From: an uncultured Alphaproteobacteria bacterium
GTDB lineage: Bacteria; Pseudomonadota; Alphaproteobacteria; UBA9655
Assembly (NCBI GenBank): GCA_937967795.1
Contig: CALBSK010000026.1
Location: forward strand, 1 to 53,151
Length of the DNA stretch: 53,151 bases
Direction: 5' to 3'
The notes beneath the pieces are model-generated. The model worked only from the letters and a program-made list of their open reading frames with translations. It ran no database searches and was not told the origin of the DNA. Shown piece by piece: positions 8,385 through 16,238 of the stretch (position 1 is its first letter; every line of letters starts with the position of its first letter). The position numbers and the translations under genes were made by a program.

Positions 8385-8848
8385 TAGTCACTCCTTTTAT
8401 TTTTAGGGTTCATGGAAGCTATATCCAAAGGTTGAGGCGTTTGTGCCTCATGGGGATGACTGGGTCCTGCATAAATCTTTAAGGCGCTCATTTGTTGACG
8501 TCCCAATGGTCCCCGCGTAATCATCCGTTCAACAGCTTTAAAAACAACTCTTTCAGGATATTTTCCTTCTAGAAGTTGCTTCATTGTCCGCTCTTTAATC
8601 CCGCCCGGATACCCGGTGTGCCAATAAAACTTTCGATCCTTGAGCTTATTACCCGTTAGACGTATTTTTTCAGCATTAATTACGACAATGTGATCACCAC
8701 AATCCATGTGAGGGGTAAAGGTGGGTTTGTGTTTGCCGCGCAAATATTTTGCGATAATCGACGCAAGACGCCCTAACACAAGATCCGTGGCATCAATGAC
8801 ATACCACTTTTTATCAACCTCACTGGCTTTCATCGAGTAGGTTTTCAT
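8384..8848 (-). CDS. rplM: 50S ribosomal protein L13
   Basis: L13 of about 154 residues. Motifs WYVIDATDLVLGRLAS, HMDCGDHIVVINAEKIRLTG, KFYWHTGYPGG and RMITRGPLGR are all present. ATG 8848 (MKTYSMKAS) is preferred over an in-frame GTG at 8857, since L13 proteins usually begin with MKTYS-like sequence. It is the first gene of the rplM-rpsI operon and is transcribed from the promoter at 8885-8913. Confidence 0.96.
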   Translation of the reverse strand: MKTYSMKASEVDKKWYVIDATDLVLGRLASIIAKYLRGKHKPTFTPHMDCGDHIVVINAEKIRLTGNKLKDRKFYWHTGYPGGIKERTMKQLLEGKYPERVVFKAVERMITRGPLGRQQMSALKIYAGPSHPHEAQTPQPLDIASMNPKNKRSD

Positions 8849-8884
8849 ATCCTTCACCCTTAATTTTAGACCAATGATAGAGTG

Positions 8885-8913
8885 TATTTATCTTTCCCCC
8901 TTCCTCTTGTCAA
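8885..8913 (-). promoter_or_regulatory. Predicted promoter of rplM-rpsI
   Basis: On the minus strand a perfect -35 TTGACA (8908-8913), a 17-base spacer and a -10 TAAATA (8885-8890) lie about 37 bases before the rplM start. This is one of the best matches to the sigma70 consensus in the window, which fits a highly expressed ribosomal operon. Confidence 0.6.
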
Positions 8914-8925
8914 GGAATTTATTAA

Positions 8926-8956
8926 GAAAAAAGGAGCGGTATTATATTACCGCACC
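8926..8956 (-). terminator. Rho-independent terminator of cutA
   Basis: On the minus strand GGTGCGGTA, a 6-base loop and TACCGCTCC form a stem with one mismatch, followed by six T residues. The 5' arm contains the last codons and the stop of cutA, so the terminator overlaps the gene end. It separates cutA from the rplM promoter, whose -35 lies 13 bases beyond the T run. Confidence 0.7.
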
Positions 8957-9267
8957 TCTTTCTTAACCCATTCTAAAAATGGGGGAACCGCATAAGCTAC
9001 AGGAATTTCAAGAATGGCAGGAGTCTCATAAGGATGAAGATCTTGAAGGATTTTAATAGCAAGAGAAACTTTTTCCGATGTGGTTTTAAAAAGAACCGGA
9101 ATTTCTTTATCTTCTTCAAGGCGCTCTTGCCAAAAATAGAGAGACTTGATCTCGCTTCCTATATTAACACAGGCAATAAGCCTCTTTTCTAAAAGGGTAC
9201 GAGAAATTTTATGCGCATCATCCTGGTTAGAAAAAGTGGTGTAAATCAAGGAAAGTTGAGATGTCAT
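8947..9267 (-). CDS. cutA: CutA1 divalent-ion tolerance protein
   Basis: The 106-residue protein matches CutA1, a small trimeric ferredoxin-like-fold protein linked to copper and other divalent metal tolerance. Visible hallmarks are ACVNIGSEIKSLYFWQERLEED, then EIPVLFKTTSEK and the strongly conserved LHPYETPAILEIPV near the C-terminus. Length is normal for the family. It lies just downstream of tRNA-Pro on the same strand and ends in its own terminator hairpin. Confidence 0.93.
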   Translation of the reverse strand: MTSQLSLIYTTFSNQDDAHKISRTLLEKRLIACVNIGSEIKSLYFWQERLEEDKEIPVLFKTTSEKVSLAIKILQDLHPYETPAILEIPVAYAVPPFLEWVKKEVR

Positions 9268-9282
9268 AACGCCCCCCTAAAC

Positions 9283-9359
9283 TGGTCGGAGCGGCGGGAT
9301 TTGAACCCACGACCCCCACACCCCCAGCGTGGTGCGCTACCAGACTGCGCTACGCTCCG
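9283..9359 (-). tRNA. tRNA-Pro (anticodon GGG)
   Basis: The 77-base minus-strand cloverleaf has acceptor arms CGGAGCG/CGCTCCG, encoded CCA, a T-loop GGTTCAAATCC and the anticodon loop CTGGGGG (anticodon GGG, read from the third loop base). A promoter is visible upstream (9369-9397). Confidence 0.96.
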
Positions 9360-9368
9360 AACGACTTA

Positions 9369-9397
9369 ACTATAGACATACTCTTCTTTCAAAGCAA
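9369..9397 (-). promoter_or_regulatory. Predicted promoter of tRNA-Pro
   Basis: On the minus strand -35 TTGCTT (9392-9397), a 17-base spacer and -10 TATAGT (9369-9374) end about 10 bases before the mature tRNA 5' end. The -35 lies within 10 bases of the IS481-like transposase remnant. Confidence 0.5.
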
Positions 9398-9404
9398 CAC
9401 AAAC

Positions 9405-9659
9405 TTGCTGTCTTGTACGGGTCCATTGATTATTTTGACTCCCAAAAAACCCTCTTATAATGGAGGTGTAGAACGTGGGAACAGGATATTCCGTGAAGAA
9501 TTCTACAATCGAAATAACTTATTAGCTGATTCTATGGGTGCTATGCACTTCGAACTTGGCAAAGCTCTTGCAAAATATAACACCTATAGACCTCATAGAA
9601 GATTGAAAGGAATGACTCCCATGGAGTACATTAACAACAATATTCTTAAGGCCGCTTGA
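9405..9659 (+). pseudogene. IS481/IS3-type transposase, C-terminal fragment
   Basis: The 84-codon frame encodes only the end of an integrase-core DDE transposase: TPKKPSYNGGVERGNRIFRE contains the catalytic Glu of the DDE triad, and NTYRPHRRLKGMTPMEYI is the typical C-terminal RPH motif of this group. The N-terminal two thirds, including HTH and both Asp residues, are missing. It is wedged between tRNA-Pro and tRNA-Gly. Confidence 0.82.
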
Positions 9660-9699
9660 GTCTCATCCTATATGAACCCGTATAAACAGATTTTTTCTC

Positions 9700-9727
9700 T
9701 TGAAAACCGGTTCATCCTGGTTATGAT
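9700..9727 (+). promoter_or_regulatory. Predicted promoter of tRNA-Gly
   Basis: -35 TTGAAA (9700-9705), 16-base spacer and -10 TATGAT (9722-9727) lie 20 bases before the tRNA-Gly 5' end. Confidence 0.5.
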
Positions 9728-9747
9728 GACTCCACTAATTCCCAAAT

Positions 9748-9822
9748 GCGGGCGTAGCTCAGGGGTAGAGCGCAACCTTGCCAAGGTTGAAGTCGAGGGT
9801 TCGAATCCCTTCGCCCGCTCCA
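9748..9822 (+). tRNA. tRNA-Gly (anticodon GCC)
   Basis: The 75-base cloverleaf has acceptor GCGGGCG/CGCCCGC, anticodon stem-loop CAACCTTGCCAAGGTTG (anticodon GCC), T-loop GGGTTCGAATCCC and encoded CCA. The following 9823-10063 is about 240 bases with no gene seen. Confidence 0.97.
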
Positions 9823-10063
9823 GTGTTACCCTTGTCCATTCTTGTAATAAATTTGATTCTTTCATCGATAGTGTTACTCATTTTTCACTTCATTTATCCT
9901 CCCAAATGAAAAAAGCGTTACCTTTGTTTCCCGAATATTCTGTTGCCCCTCCCTCAGAAAGGACACAACACTTATTAGGTATTAATAAAATATATTGATT
10001 TTCCTTGAGATTTTCACAAAAAAAAGTATGCTCATCTATCATTAAAATGAAAGATTAAATCTT

Positions 10064-10528
10064 ATGATCGAAGCGCGTCTTCAAGAACTCGGAATCAGCC
10101 TTCCTTCACCCTCTATGCCTGCCGCAAATTATGTGCCCTTTGTAAAGACAGGGTCATTTATACTTATTTCTGGCCAGCTTCCTTTATGGAATGGAAAACT
10201 CAAATACATTGGAAAACTTGGACGTGATTTTACGCTTGAAGAAGGTCAAGATGCAGCTCGATTGTGTATCCTCAATATTCTCGCTCAATTAAAAACGGCC
10301 TGCGAAGGAAATCTTTCCTCGGTTAGTCAATGTGTGAGACTGGGAGGATTTGTTCATTGTACAGATAACTTTAAAGATCATTCTCACGTCATGAATGGGG
10401 CCTCCGATCTAATGGTTTCTATCTTTGGCGAAAAAGGTCGTCATGCGCGAATCGCAGTAGGTGTGAATTCTCTTCCTTTGGGCGCTGCTGTAGAAATTGA
10501 AGCTCTTTTTAAAGTGAGGGAGCCATGA
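10064..10528 (+). CDS. RidA/YjgF family protein
   Basis: The 154-residue protein belongs to the RidA superfamily, whose archetype hydrolyses reactive enamine/imine intermediates from amino-acid dehydratases. The substrate-binding Arg in HARIAVGVNSLPLGAAVEIE and the downstream Glu of VEIEALF are both present. So are the N-terminal FVKTGSFILISGQLP and the central LGGFVHCTDNF. Length is typical of the longer alphaproteobacterial subfamily, which is not the same as E. coli RidA (128 residues). It overlaps rlmB by ATGA. Confidence 0.88.
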   Translation: MIEARLQELGISLPSPSMPAANYVPFVKTGSFILISGQLPLWNGKLKYIGKLGRDFTLEEGQDAARLCILNILAQLKTACEGNLSSVSQCVRLGGFVHCTDNFKDHSHVMNGASDLMVSIFGEKGRHARIAVGVNSLPLGAAVEIEALFKVREP

Positions 10529-11265
10529 CAAAACGCGTTCAATGGCCCTCTCAGGATCCTTCACGTCTTTGGCTTTGGGGAACGCATGCCTGTAAGGCTG
10601 CCCTTGAAAATCCTAAAAGGCGATGTTTTCGTCTTTTAATGACAGAATCCGTAGCAAAAGAGTTTGCACCACTGAAGAAAACGCAGGCTTGTAAGATAGA
10701 GAGTCTTGATTCATCTTCTCTTTCTCGCTTCTTGCCCGAAGGAGCTGTTCATCAAGGAGTGGCGATGGAGGTTGCCCCTCTACTGGGATCTTCTCTACAA
10801 GAATTGCGTAAGATTAATAAAGGGATTCTTATTGTTCTTGATCAGGTTACGGACCCCCATAATGTAGGAGCAATATTAAGGACAGCACGAGCATTGGGGG
10901 CTCTTGGTATTGTCATGACCGATCGTAATGCTCCTCCTTTAGGGGGAGTCTTAGCAAAAGCCGCTTCAGGGGCTCTTGAAAAATTACCTCTCTGGAAAGT
11001 CACAAATCTTGCCCGTACCTTGGAAGAACTCAAGGAAGAAGGTTTTTGGACGGTGGGGCTGGATGAACGGGCCCCTCAAACCCTTTCTCAACTTAATTTA
11101 CCTGAAAAGATCGTTCTTATTGTGGGGGCCGAAGGAGAGGGGTTGCGACGCTTAACACAAGAAAAATGCGACTATTTGGCTAAACTTCCAACAGATCCAG
11201 CCTTTCCCACCTTAAATGTTTCAGTTGCCCTGGCTCTTGCGCTCTATGAGTTGGTGAGGGCTTAA
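10525..11265 (+). CDS. rlmB: 23S rRNA / tRNA 2'-O-methyltransferase, RlmB-like (SpoU/TrmH family)
   Basis: The 246-residue SpoU-family methyltransferase has the three knotted-fold motifs in order: DQVTDPHNVGAILRTARALG (about residues 111-130), IVLIVGAEGEGLRRL (about 196-210) and LNVSVALALALYEL near the C-terminus. An N-terminal substrate-binding domain (LWGTHACKAALENP) matches RlmB, which methylates G2251 of 23S rRNA in E. coli. The exact target cannot be read from sequence. It overlaps RidA by four bases and its stop abuts the epimerase start, so the three genes are likely one transcript. Confidence 0.88.
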   Translation: MTKRVQWPSQDPSRLWLWGTHACKAALENPKRRCFRLLMTESVAKEFAPLKKTQACKIESLDSSSLSRFLPEGAVHQGVAMEVAPLLGSSLQELRKINKGILIVLDQVTDPHNVGAILRTARALGALGIVMTDRNAPPLGGVLAKAASGALEKLPLWKVTNLARTLEELKEEGFWTVGLDERAPQTLSQLNLPEKIVLIVGAEGEGLRRLTQEKCDYLAKLPTDPAFPTLNVSVALALALYELVRA

Positions 11266-12243
11266 ATGTTGAGATTAAAGAATAAAAAAACGTGGCTTAT
11301 AACAGGAGTCGCTGGGTTTATTGGATCGCACTTACTTGAAGCTTTGTTAAAAGCAGATCAAAAGGTTATTGGCCTGGATAATTTTCTTACAGGGAAAAAA
11401 AGCTCTTTGGATGAGACCATTCCTCATGAAAAAATAAAGAATTTTACCTTTATTGAAGGAGATATTCGTGACGATAAAGTATGTTGCGAAGTTACAAAAG
11501 GCATTGACTATGTATTACATCAAGCTGCCATTGGGAGCGTTCCTCAATCTATCCTCGATCCACATACAGTTAATGAGGTGAACGCAGTAGGATTTCTAAA
11601 CATTTTGCGTGCCTCTCAAAAAAATAACGTGTCTCGGTTTATCTACGCCTCCTCAAGTGCTGTTTACGGAGATTCTTCCGAGCAACCCAATAGAGAAGAC
11701 AGGATAGGAAATCTCCTCTCTCCTTACGCCGTTTCCAAAAGAACCAATGAACTTTACGGGCAGGTATTTTATCAGTGCTATGGCATGCCTACACTTGGAT
11801 TAAGATACTTTAATATCTTTGGCCCACGCCAGGATCCTAAAGGGACCTATGCCGCTGTTATTCCTTTGTGGATCAATTCTCTTCTTCATGGAGAACCTTG
11901 TTACATCAATGGTGATGGATTTCATTCGAGAGATTTTTGTTATATAGATAATGTGGTCGAAGCCAATATAAGGGCTGCGCTCTCTCCAAATCCTCATGCG
12001 TATGGAGAAGTCTTTAATATTGGCCTTGGGAAAGGAACAACTCTCTTAGAGCTTTATACATTTATCAAAACCCATTTGGCTATTGGTAACGAAAAGGGGC
12101 CTCTTTATCGTGACAATCGACGTGGGGATATTAAGCATTCCGTTGCTGACATAGATAAGGCTAAGCATCTCCTCGGGTATAACCCTTCCTGTTCTCTTGA
12201 AAAGGGGCTTAAAATAACGATGGAATGGTTTAAAAAGAATTAA
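11266..12243 (+). CDS. NAD-dependent epimerase/dehydratase, WbpP/TviC-like (UDP-GlcNAc 4-epimerase type)
   Basis: This 325-residue extended short-chain dehydrogenase has the Rossmann motif GVAGFIGSH at residues 14-22, the serine motif ASSSAVYGD and the catalytic YAVSK. Sequence around RYFNIFGPRQDPKGTYAAVIP and NGDGFHSRDFCYIDN resembles WbpP/TviC enzymes, which interconvert UDP-GlcNAc and UDP-GalNAc (or the uronic acids) for O-antigen or capsule. ATG 11266 directly follows the rlmB stop with no gap. With the sugar transferase at 29391 it hints at a surface polysaccharide. Substrate is inferred from overall similarity only. Confidence 0.85.
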   Translation: MLRLKNKKTWLITGVAGFIGSHLLEALLKADQKVIGLDNFLTGKKSSLDETIPHEKIKNFTFIEGDIRDDKVCCEVTKGIDYVLHQAAIGSVPQSILDPHTVNEVNAVGFLNILRASQKNNVSRFIYASSSAVYGDSSEQPNREDRIGNLLSPYAVSKRTNELYGQVFYQCYGMPTLGLRYFNIFGPRQDPKGTYAAVIPLWINSLLHGEPCYINGDGFHSRDFCYIDNVVEANIRAALSPNPHAYGEVFNIGLGKGTTLLELYTFIKTHLAIGNEKGPLYRDNRRGDIKHSVADIDKAKHLLGYNPSCSLEKGLKITMEWFKKN

Positions 12244-12289
12244 GAGGGTTTTTCTTGAAGAATTCAGGAATTTGAAGCAAACGGATCCT

Positions 12290-13189
12290 CTACTGGGGTG
12301 TAAATTCCAAAGTTTCCTTCAAGACTTTTGCTAATTCAAGGGCAGAGCCTCTTCCCATATAATGCACCCCCATCAAGCGAGGGGCCTCACCCTTCATATG
12401 TTGATGAAGTGAAATAATAAAAATATTATGCTTAAGGAGAGATTTCAGGACATTTTGAACCTCGCCTTCTTTCATTGCGATATCTCCGAGCATGACCGCT
12501 TCTCGATCCGTTCCCGCAAAAGAAACCCATGTATTCACTCCCCTAGACCCTCCCATTTCAGAGTCGTTCATTTTCGTTTCTGTTCCCCAGATAAACGTGG
12601 TAACGCCCTCTTTTTGAGCTCCTTTTTTTCCTAGCGCTTCTTCAATATTTTTTGAATTAAGAGTAGATTTTTCGGGGTTAATAATAGAAAGAGGACGCTT
12701 CCATAAGGTTCCTATACTTGTTCTTTTAATTTTTTCAAACACCTTTCCAACGGCAGTAGCTAACTCTTTAAGATTTCCTTTTCCTTCAATATGCATAAAC
12801 ATGATTCTGGGTGTATCCCACAAATAGTGGTTATGGAGAGCAGTGATATTTAGCCCATGATCAAGGGCTTCTTGCATAATAAGATTAATTTGATCTTCAA
12901 AAAGAACGATGTCACCCCTCATTTCAACCTCTGAAGAAAGGGATTTAAAAGAAGCCCAGGAAGTAAGCCCCAAGGCAGGTGTTAATTTGACCCCTGCTGC
13001 TGTTACTTTAAGGTCTGTCCGAGGAGAAAAAACTTTAAATACATTAAATTCAGGGTCAAATTCTCCTTTGACACCTGTCAAATTTTCAATTTGCTTTAAA
13101 TCCAAAGAACCTGGCTTTTCCGAGAAGGCATGCGGGGTTATGAGGGTTAAAGAAAAGATAATGAGGAGGAAAATCATTGTTTTATTCAT
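12290..13189 (-). CDS. Secreted DUF1259 (LppY/LpqO-like) protein
   Basis: The 299-residue protein has an N-terminal signal peptide (about residues 1-23, cleaved near SEKPG). It consists of two related halves. Each has a histidine-rich segment, ITALHNHYLWDTPRIMFMHI in the first and IISLHQHMKGEAPRLMGVHY in the second, followed by a similar helix (LKELATAV.. / ALELAKVL..). This duplicated pattern matches DUF1259, named for the mycobacterial LppY and LpqO lipoproteins. Function is unknown. The paired His residues suggest metal binding, which is inference. No lipobox is seen, so it is probably soluble in the periplasm or exported. Confidence 0.8.
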   Translation of the reverse strand: MNKTMIFLLIIFSLTLITPHAFSEKPGSLDLKQIENLTGVKGEFDPEFNVFKVFSPRTDLKVTAAGVKLTPALGLTSWASFKSLSSEVEMRGDIVLFEDQINLIMQEALDHGLNITALHNHYLWDTPRIMFMHIEGKGNLKELATAVGKVFEKIKRTSIGTLWKRPLSIINPEKSTLNSKNIEEALGKKGAQKEGVTTFIWGTETKMNDSEMGGSRGVNTWVSFAGTDREAVMLGDIAMKEGEVQNVLKSLLKHNIFIISLHQHMKGEAPRLMGVHYMGRGSALELAKVLKETLEFTPQ

Positions 13190-13217
13190 ATTTTCCTCTT
13201 TCTTTTACTCCCTTCGA

Positions 13218-13628
13218 TTATTCTTCTCGGTGGGTTTTTTCCAGACGCTCATGAAGTTCTTGAGCTTCAAGACATAAGGTTGCAATGGGGCGTGCATCCA
13301 AGCGGGCAATACCTATCGGCACGCCGGTTTCTTCACAATACCCATAGGTTCCATTGTCAATACGCTCAAGAGCTTGATTGATCTTAAGAATTAACTTTCG
13401 TTCCCGATCACGTGTTCTCAGTTCCAGAGACCGATCTGTTTCCGTTGAAGCTCGGTCATTGATATCAGGCTCATTCAAAGACTCTTCTTGCATATGATGC
13501 AACGTTTCCACCGATTCCTTTTGAAGGTCTTCCCTCCATTTTAATAATTTTTGTCGAAAATAAACGAGCTGTTGAGGATTCATATAGGGCTCATTGTCGT
13601 TTGGTCTATAGTCTAATGATAAGCTCAT
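13218..13628 (-). CDS. dksA: DksA-type RNA polymerase-binding regulator
   Basis: The 136-residue protein has the DksA layout: an N-terminal coiled coil carrying DINDRASTETDRSLELRTRDRE, including the acidic tip residues that enter the RNA polymerase secondary channel, then the C-terminal globule GTYGYCEETGVPIGIARL followed by ARPIATLCLEAQELHE. The zinc finger is degenerate, with two of four Cys retained, as in many alphaproteobacteria. ATG 13628 (MSLSLDYRP) is preferred to TTG 13646 because a purine-rich ribosome site GGGAGA/GAAGAG precedes it. DksA with ppGpp adjusts stable-RNA and amino-acid promoters. Confidence 0.9.
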   Translation of the reverse strand: MSLSLDYRPNDNEPYMNPQQLVYFRQKLLKWREDLQKESVETLHHMQEESLNEPDINDRASTETDRSLELRTRDRERKLILKINQALERIDNGTYGYCEETGVPIGIARLDARPIATLCLEAQELHERLEKTHREE

Positions 13629-13710
13629 ACTCTTCGTCTCTCCCAAATATTTAAAGCGCGGTTATCATGAACGATCTTAAAAGTCCCTGCAATCTTAAAA
13701 TTGAGTGTTC

Positions 13711-14451
13711 TTACAGTTTATAGCCAGCATGAAGAGCTACGATTCCGCCCGTATAGGTTTCATACCGGATTCTTTCAAATCCAACTTTTTTCATCAAAGC
13801 GCGTAATTCTTCGCGGGTGAGAAAGGTTCGAATGCTTTCACTTAAATATTGATAAGCCTCTCGATCTTGAGCCACCCATCCCCCCATCTTGGGGATGAGC
13901 TGAAAGAGATAAAAATCATAAAATTTTTGAAGAGGCGGGATAACTTGAGAAAATTCAAGACATGCAAATTTTCCTCCCGGGCGCAACACGCGATAAGCTT
14001 CTTGAAGCGCTTTTTCGCGATGAGTGACATTTCGTAATCCAAAAGCAATAGTATAGGTATCAACGGAATCATCAGCTAAGGGCAAATCTTCTGCATTTGA
14101 ACACAACCACGTTAAATAAGGATATCGATGTTGCCCCTTTGTAATCATGGCAGAATTAATATCAGCAACCGTAATTTGAGCTTGAAATCCGAACCGCTTG
14201 AGCCGGTTAAAAATAGCCTGCGCAATATCACCAGTTCCTCCTGCCATATCCAAGTAAACGCCATCCTGGCGCAAGGGAAGACTCTCCACAAACCAAGCCT
14301 TCCATAAACGATGAATGCCCAAACTCATCACATCATTCATGAGATCGTATCGTGAAGCCACTCGTTCAAAAACGTGAGTTACTTTTTCTGTTTTTTCAGC
14401 TGCTGAAACTTTTTCAAACCCAAAATCAAAGGCCTTTTTTAAAGAGGACAT
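13711..14451 (-). CDS. ubiE: Ubiquinone/menaquinone C-methyltransferase
   Basis: The 246-residue class I SAM methyltransferase has the UbiE/COQ5 signatures: VFERVASRYDLMNDVMSLGIHRLWK at the N-terminus, the SAM motif YLDMAGGTGDIA, then IAFGLRNVTHREKALQEAYRVLRPGG and the C-terminal YTGGIVALHAGYKL. It methylates the C2 position of 2-polyprenyl-6-methoxy-benzoquinol in ubiquinone synthesis. ubiA, an earlier step of the same pathway, lies at 18546. The gene is divergent from the DUF1476 operon. Confidence 0.95.
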   Translation of the reverse strand: MSSLKKAFDFGFEKVSAAEKTEKVTHVFERVASRYDLMNDVMSLGIHRLWKAWFVESLPLRQDGVYLDMAGGTGDIAQAIFNRLKRFGFQAQITVADINSAMITKGQHRYPYLTWLCSNAEDLPLADDSVDTYTIAFGLRNVTHREKALQEAYRVLRPGGKFACLEFSQVIPPLQKFYDFYLFQLIPKMGGWVAQDREAYQYLSESIRTFLTREELRALMKKVGFERIRYETYTGGIVALHAGYKL

Positions 14452-14484
14452 TTCTTGAATCTTTCCTAACTCTATTTCTTGATA

Positions 14485-14512
14485 TTGATCCTATCTGGAA
14501 GTCATGTAAAAT
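14485..14512 (+). promoter_or_regulatory. Predicted promoter of the DUF1476-DUF3572 pair
   Basis: -35 TTGATC (14485-14490), 16-base spacer, -10 TAAAAT (14507-14512), 30 bases before the first ATG. Confidence 0.4.
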
Positions 14513-14541
14513 GCACAAGAAAATAAAAAAAATGTAGAAGC

Positions 14542-14889
14542 ATGGGCACAATTACAAATGGCTTTCGTCAACGCGAAAAAGATTTCGAAACAAAATATCA
14601 ACATGATGAAGAACTTAATTTTAGAATTTGCGTAAAACGCAATCGTCTTTTCGGCCTATGGGCTGCGGACATTTTAGGATATAAAGATGAAAAAGCAAAA
14701 TGTTATATAGAAGAAGTGACTATGGCAGATTTGCAAAGAACGCATAAAGAGAGTGTTCTTCATAAAGTTCTTAAAGATCTAGAAGCTGCTCAAATCACCA
14801 TGAGTGGGCATTACCTTCAAAAGGTTTTAGAAAAATGCAGAGATGAAGCCCGTCAAATGGTCATGAATGATGAAGAGAGCAGGTCATGA
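14542..14889 (+). CDS. F1F0-ATPase inhibitor zeta subunit (DUF1476)
   Basis: The 115-residue protein matches the alphaproteobacterial DUF1476 family, shown in Paracoccus to be the zeta subunit that inhibits ATP hydrolysis by F1-ATPase. Typical parts are the N-terminal FRQREKDFETKYQHDEELNF, KRNRLFGLWAADILG and the C-terminal helical bundle. The inhibitory N-terminal segment is present. This family is largely restricted to alphaproteobacteria and so supports the taxonomic call. It overlaps the next gene by four bases. Confidence 0.88.
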   Translation: MGTITNGFRQREKDFETKYQHDEELNFRICVKRNRLFGLWAADILGYKDEKAKCYIEEVTMADLQRTHKESVLHKVLKDLEAAQITMSGHYLQKVLEKCRDEARQMVMNDEESRS

Positions 14890-15158
14890 AAAAAGAACAA
14901 GCCGAAACGATTGCCCTTCAGGCTCTCTCTTTCTTAGCAAAAGACGATGAGCTTTTAAGCCGGTTTTTAACAAGTACCGGTCTTACTCCTCAGGAACTCA
15001 AAAAACGAGTTAAAGAGCCTGAACTTTTAGGAGGCGTTCTAGATGTTATTTTAGAAAATGACTTGATTTTATTGAATTTTTGCAATTTGACCTCCTTAAG
15101 TCCTGAGACAATTGTTATGGCGCGAAGGGCTCTCCCAGGGGGATGCTTTCCCGAATAA
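14886..15158 (+). CDS. DUF3572 family protein
   Basis: The 90-residue protein matches DUF3572, a small family typical of alphaproteobacteria: ETIALQALSFLAKDDELLSRFL at the N-terminus, SFL-to-LTPQELKKR, and the closing ETIVMARRALPGG. Function is unknown. The ATGA overlap couples it to DUF1476; conserved adjacency to the ATPase inhibitor is suggested only by this locus. Confidence 0.8.
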   Translation: MKKEQAETIALQALSFLAKDDELLSRFLTSTGLTPQELKKRVKEPELLGGVLDVILENDLILLNFCNLTSLSPETIVMARRALPGGCFPE

Positions 15159-15231
15159 GTTAACAAGAATTTCCTCCAAAAAATACAGGAAGTGGCCTGC
15201 CTAGTTAATCAAATGTTGGTGAGCTTCTTGA

Positions 15232-15260
15232 TTGACATAGGAATACGCATAGGCTACAAC
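15232..15260 (+). promoter_or_regulatory. Predicted promoter of secreted Nudix gene
   Basis: A perfect -35 TTGACA (15232-15237), 17-base spacer and -10 TACAAC (15255-15260) lie 39 bases before ATG 15300. This supports 15300 rather than the upstream in-frame ATG at 15192 as the true start. Confidence 0.5.
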
Positions 15261-15299
15261 CCTTTGCAGTGTTCTTTATTATCACTTACGGAAATACGG

Positions 15300-16181
15300 A
15301 TGAAGAAATATTTTCTTTTACTTTTTCTTTTTTTGCTTCCTTCCATTGTCACTAGCGCAAATTTCTCAAAACCTGTTCAAGATAAAGAAACAGGCATAAT
15401 CTATAAAAAAAACGAGTTTGGAGATTTTTATCTGAGTTTTGCAAACCTTCCACAAGAAAATATATCCGACCAGCTCAGCGCTTTCGTAGAAAATTATTCT
15501 AAAAAAAATCCCAAAAAAGCTTTTTTTGTGGACCTAGATATTCAAAAATTTGGCATGATACCCCATGTAGCTCAAGCAAATTTCAAACATTTTTTTACCG
15601 ACGAGAAACATACCCTGTGGGTCGTCTACAATAATGCTGAAATTCCTTCCCCTAGGACAACAATCTGCGGCACAATTGTTGTGCTTGTTGAGGGAGATAA
15701 AGTCTTAGCTGTGGAAGAAGCAACACGACGAAATCAGTGGGGTTTTCCGGGAGGACATGTAAAACAAGGGGAATTTCCAGTACAAGCAGCTGTACGTGAA
15801 TTGAAAGAAGAAGTAGGATTTACAGTTAATGAAGAAAATGTGAAATATATAGGTGATCTTCAAAGAGTAAATGCAAATCGCTTTGGTGCTAATGAAAGCA
15901 CAAAAATTTATATGGTAAAAATATATAAAGGAGCTCTAAAACTTCAGAAAGATGAAATAATACAAGCTCGCTGGATTCCACTTCAGGATTTATTACAAAA
16001 TGAAAGCTATGATGGGCTTGTCTTAGATCAATATAACAGGCAAATTCTGAAGCATATTCAAAATATTGCTAATAATAATCCGCCCGGAAGTCGAATTTCA
16101 GTTCCTGATTGCCGTCAGCTATGGAAAAGCGAAGAAGAGCGAGATTCTTCAGATATTTTGCACGTAGAGCTTTTCAACTGA
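15300..16181 (+). CDS. Secreted Nudix hydrolase with N-terminal NUDT6-like domain
   Basis: The 293-residue protein starts with a clear signal peptide (MKKYFLLLFLFLLPSIVTSA). Residues 25-120 resemble the pre-Nudix domain of eukaryotic NUDT6-type enzymes (FFVDLDIQKFGMIPHVAQAN, then TLWVVYNN). Residues 120-260 are a Nudix domain with a perfect Nudix box, GGHVKQGEFPVQAAVREL followed by KEEVGF (Gly152, Glu158, Arg166, Glu167, Glu170, Glu171, Gly173). Nudix enzymes cleave nucleoside diphosphates linked to another group; the substrate is unknown. Export of such an enzyme is unusual and, in a host-associated bacterium, suggests action in the periplasm or host. ATG 15300 is supported by signal peptide and promoter. 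Confidence 0.82.
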   Translation: MKKYFLLLFLFLLPSIVTSANFSKPVQDKETGIIYKKNEFGDFYLSFANLPQENISDQLSAFVENYSKKNPKKAFFVDLDIQKFGMIPHVAQANFKHFFTDEKHTLWVVYNNAEIPSPRTTICGTIVVLVEGDKVLAVEEATRRNQWGFPGGHVKQGEFPVQAAVRELKEEVGFTVNEENVKYIGDLQRVNANRFGANESTKIYMVKIYKGALKLQKDEIIQARWIPLQDLLQNESYDGLVLDQYNRQILKHIQNIANNNPPGSRISVPDCRQLWKSEEERDSSDILHVELFN

Positions 16182-16238
16182 TGTTGCCCTCCAGTTGAAG
16201 AGTATATATCCCTCAAGTTATATACAAGAAAAAACCCG

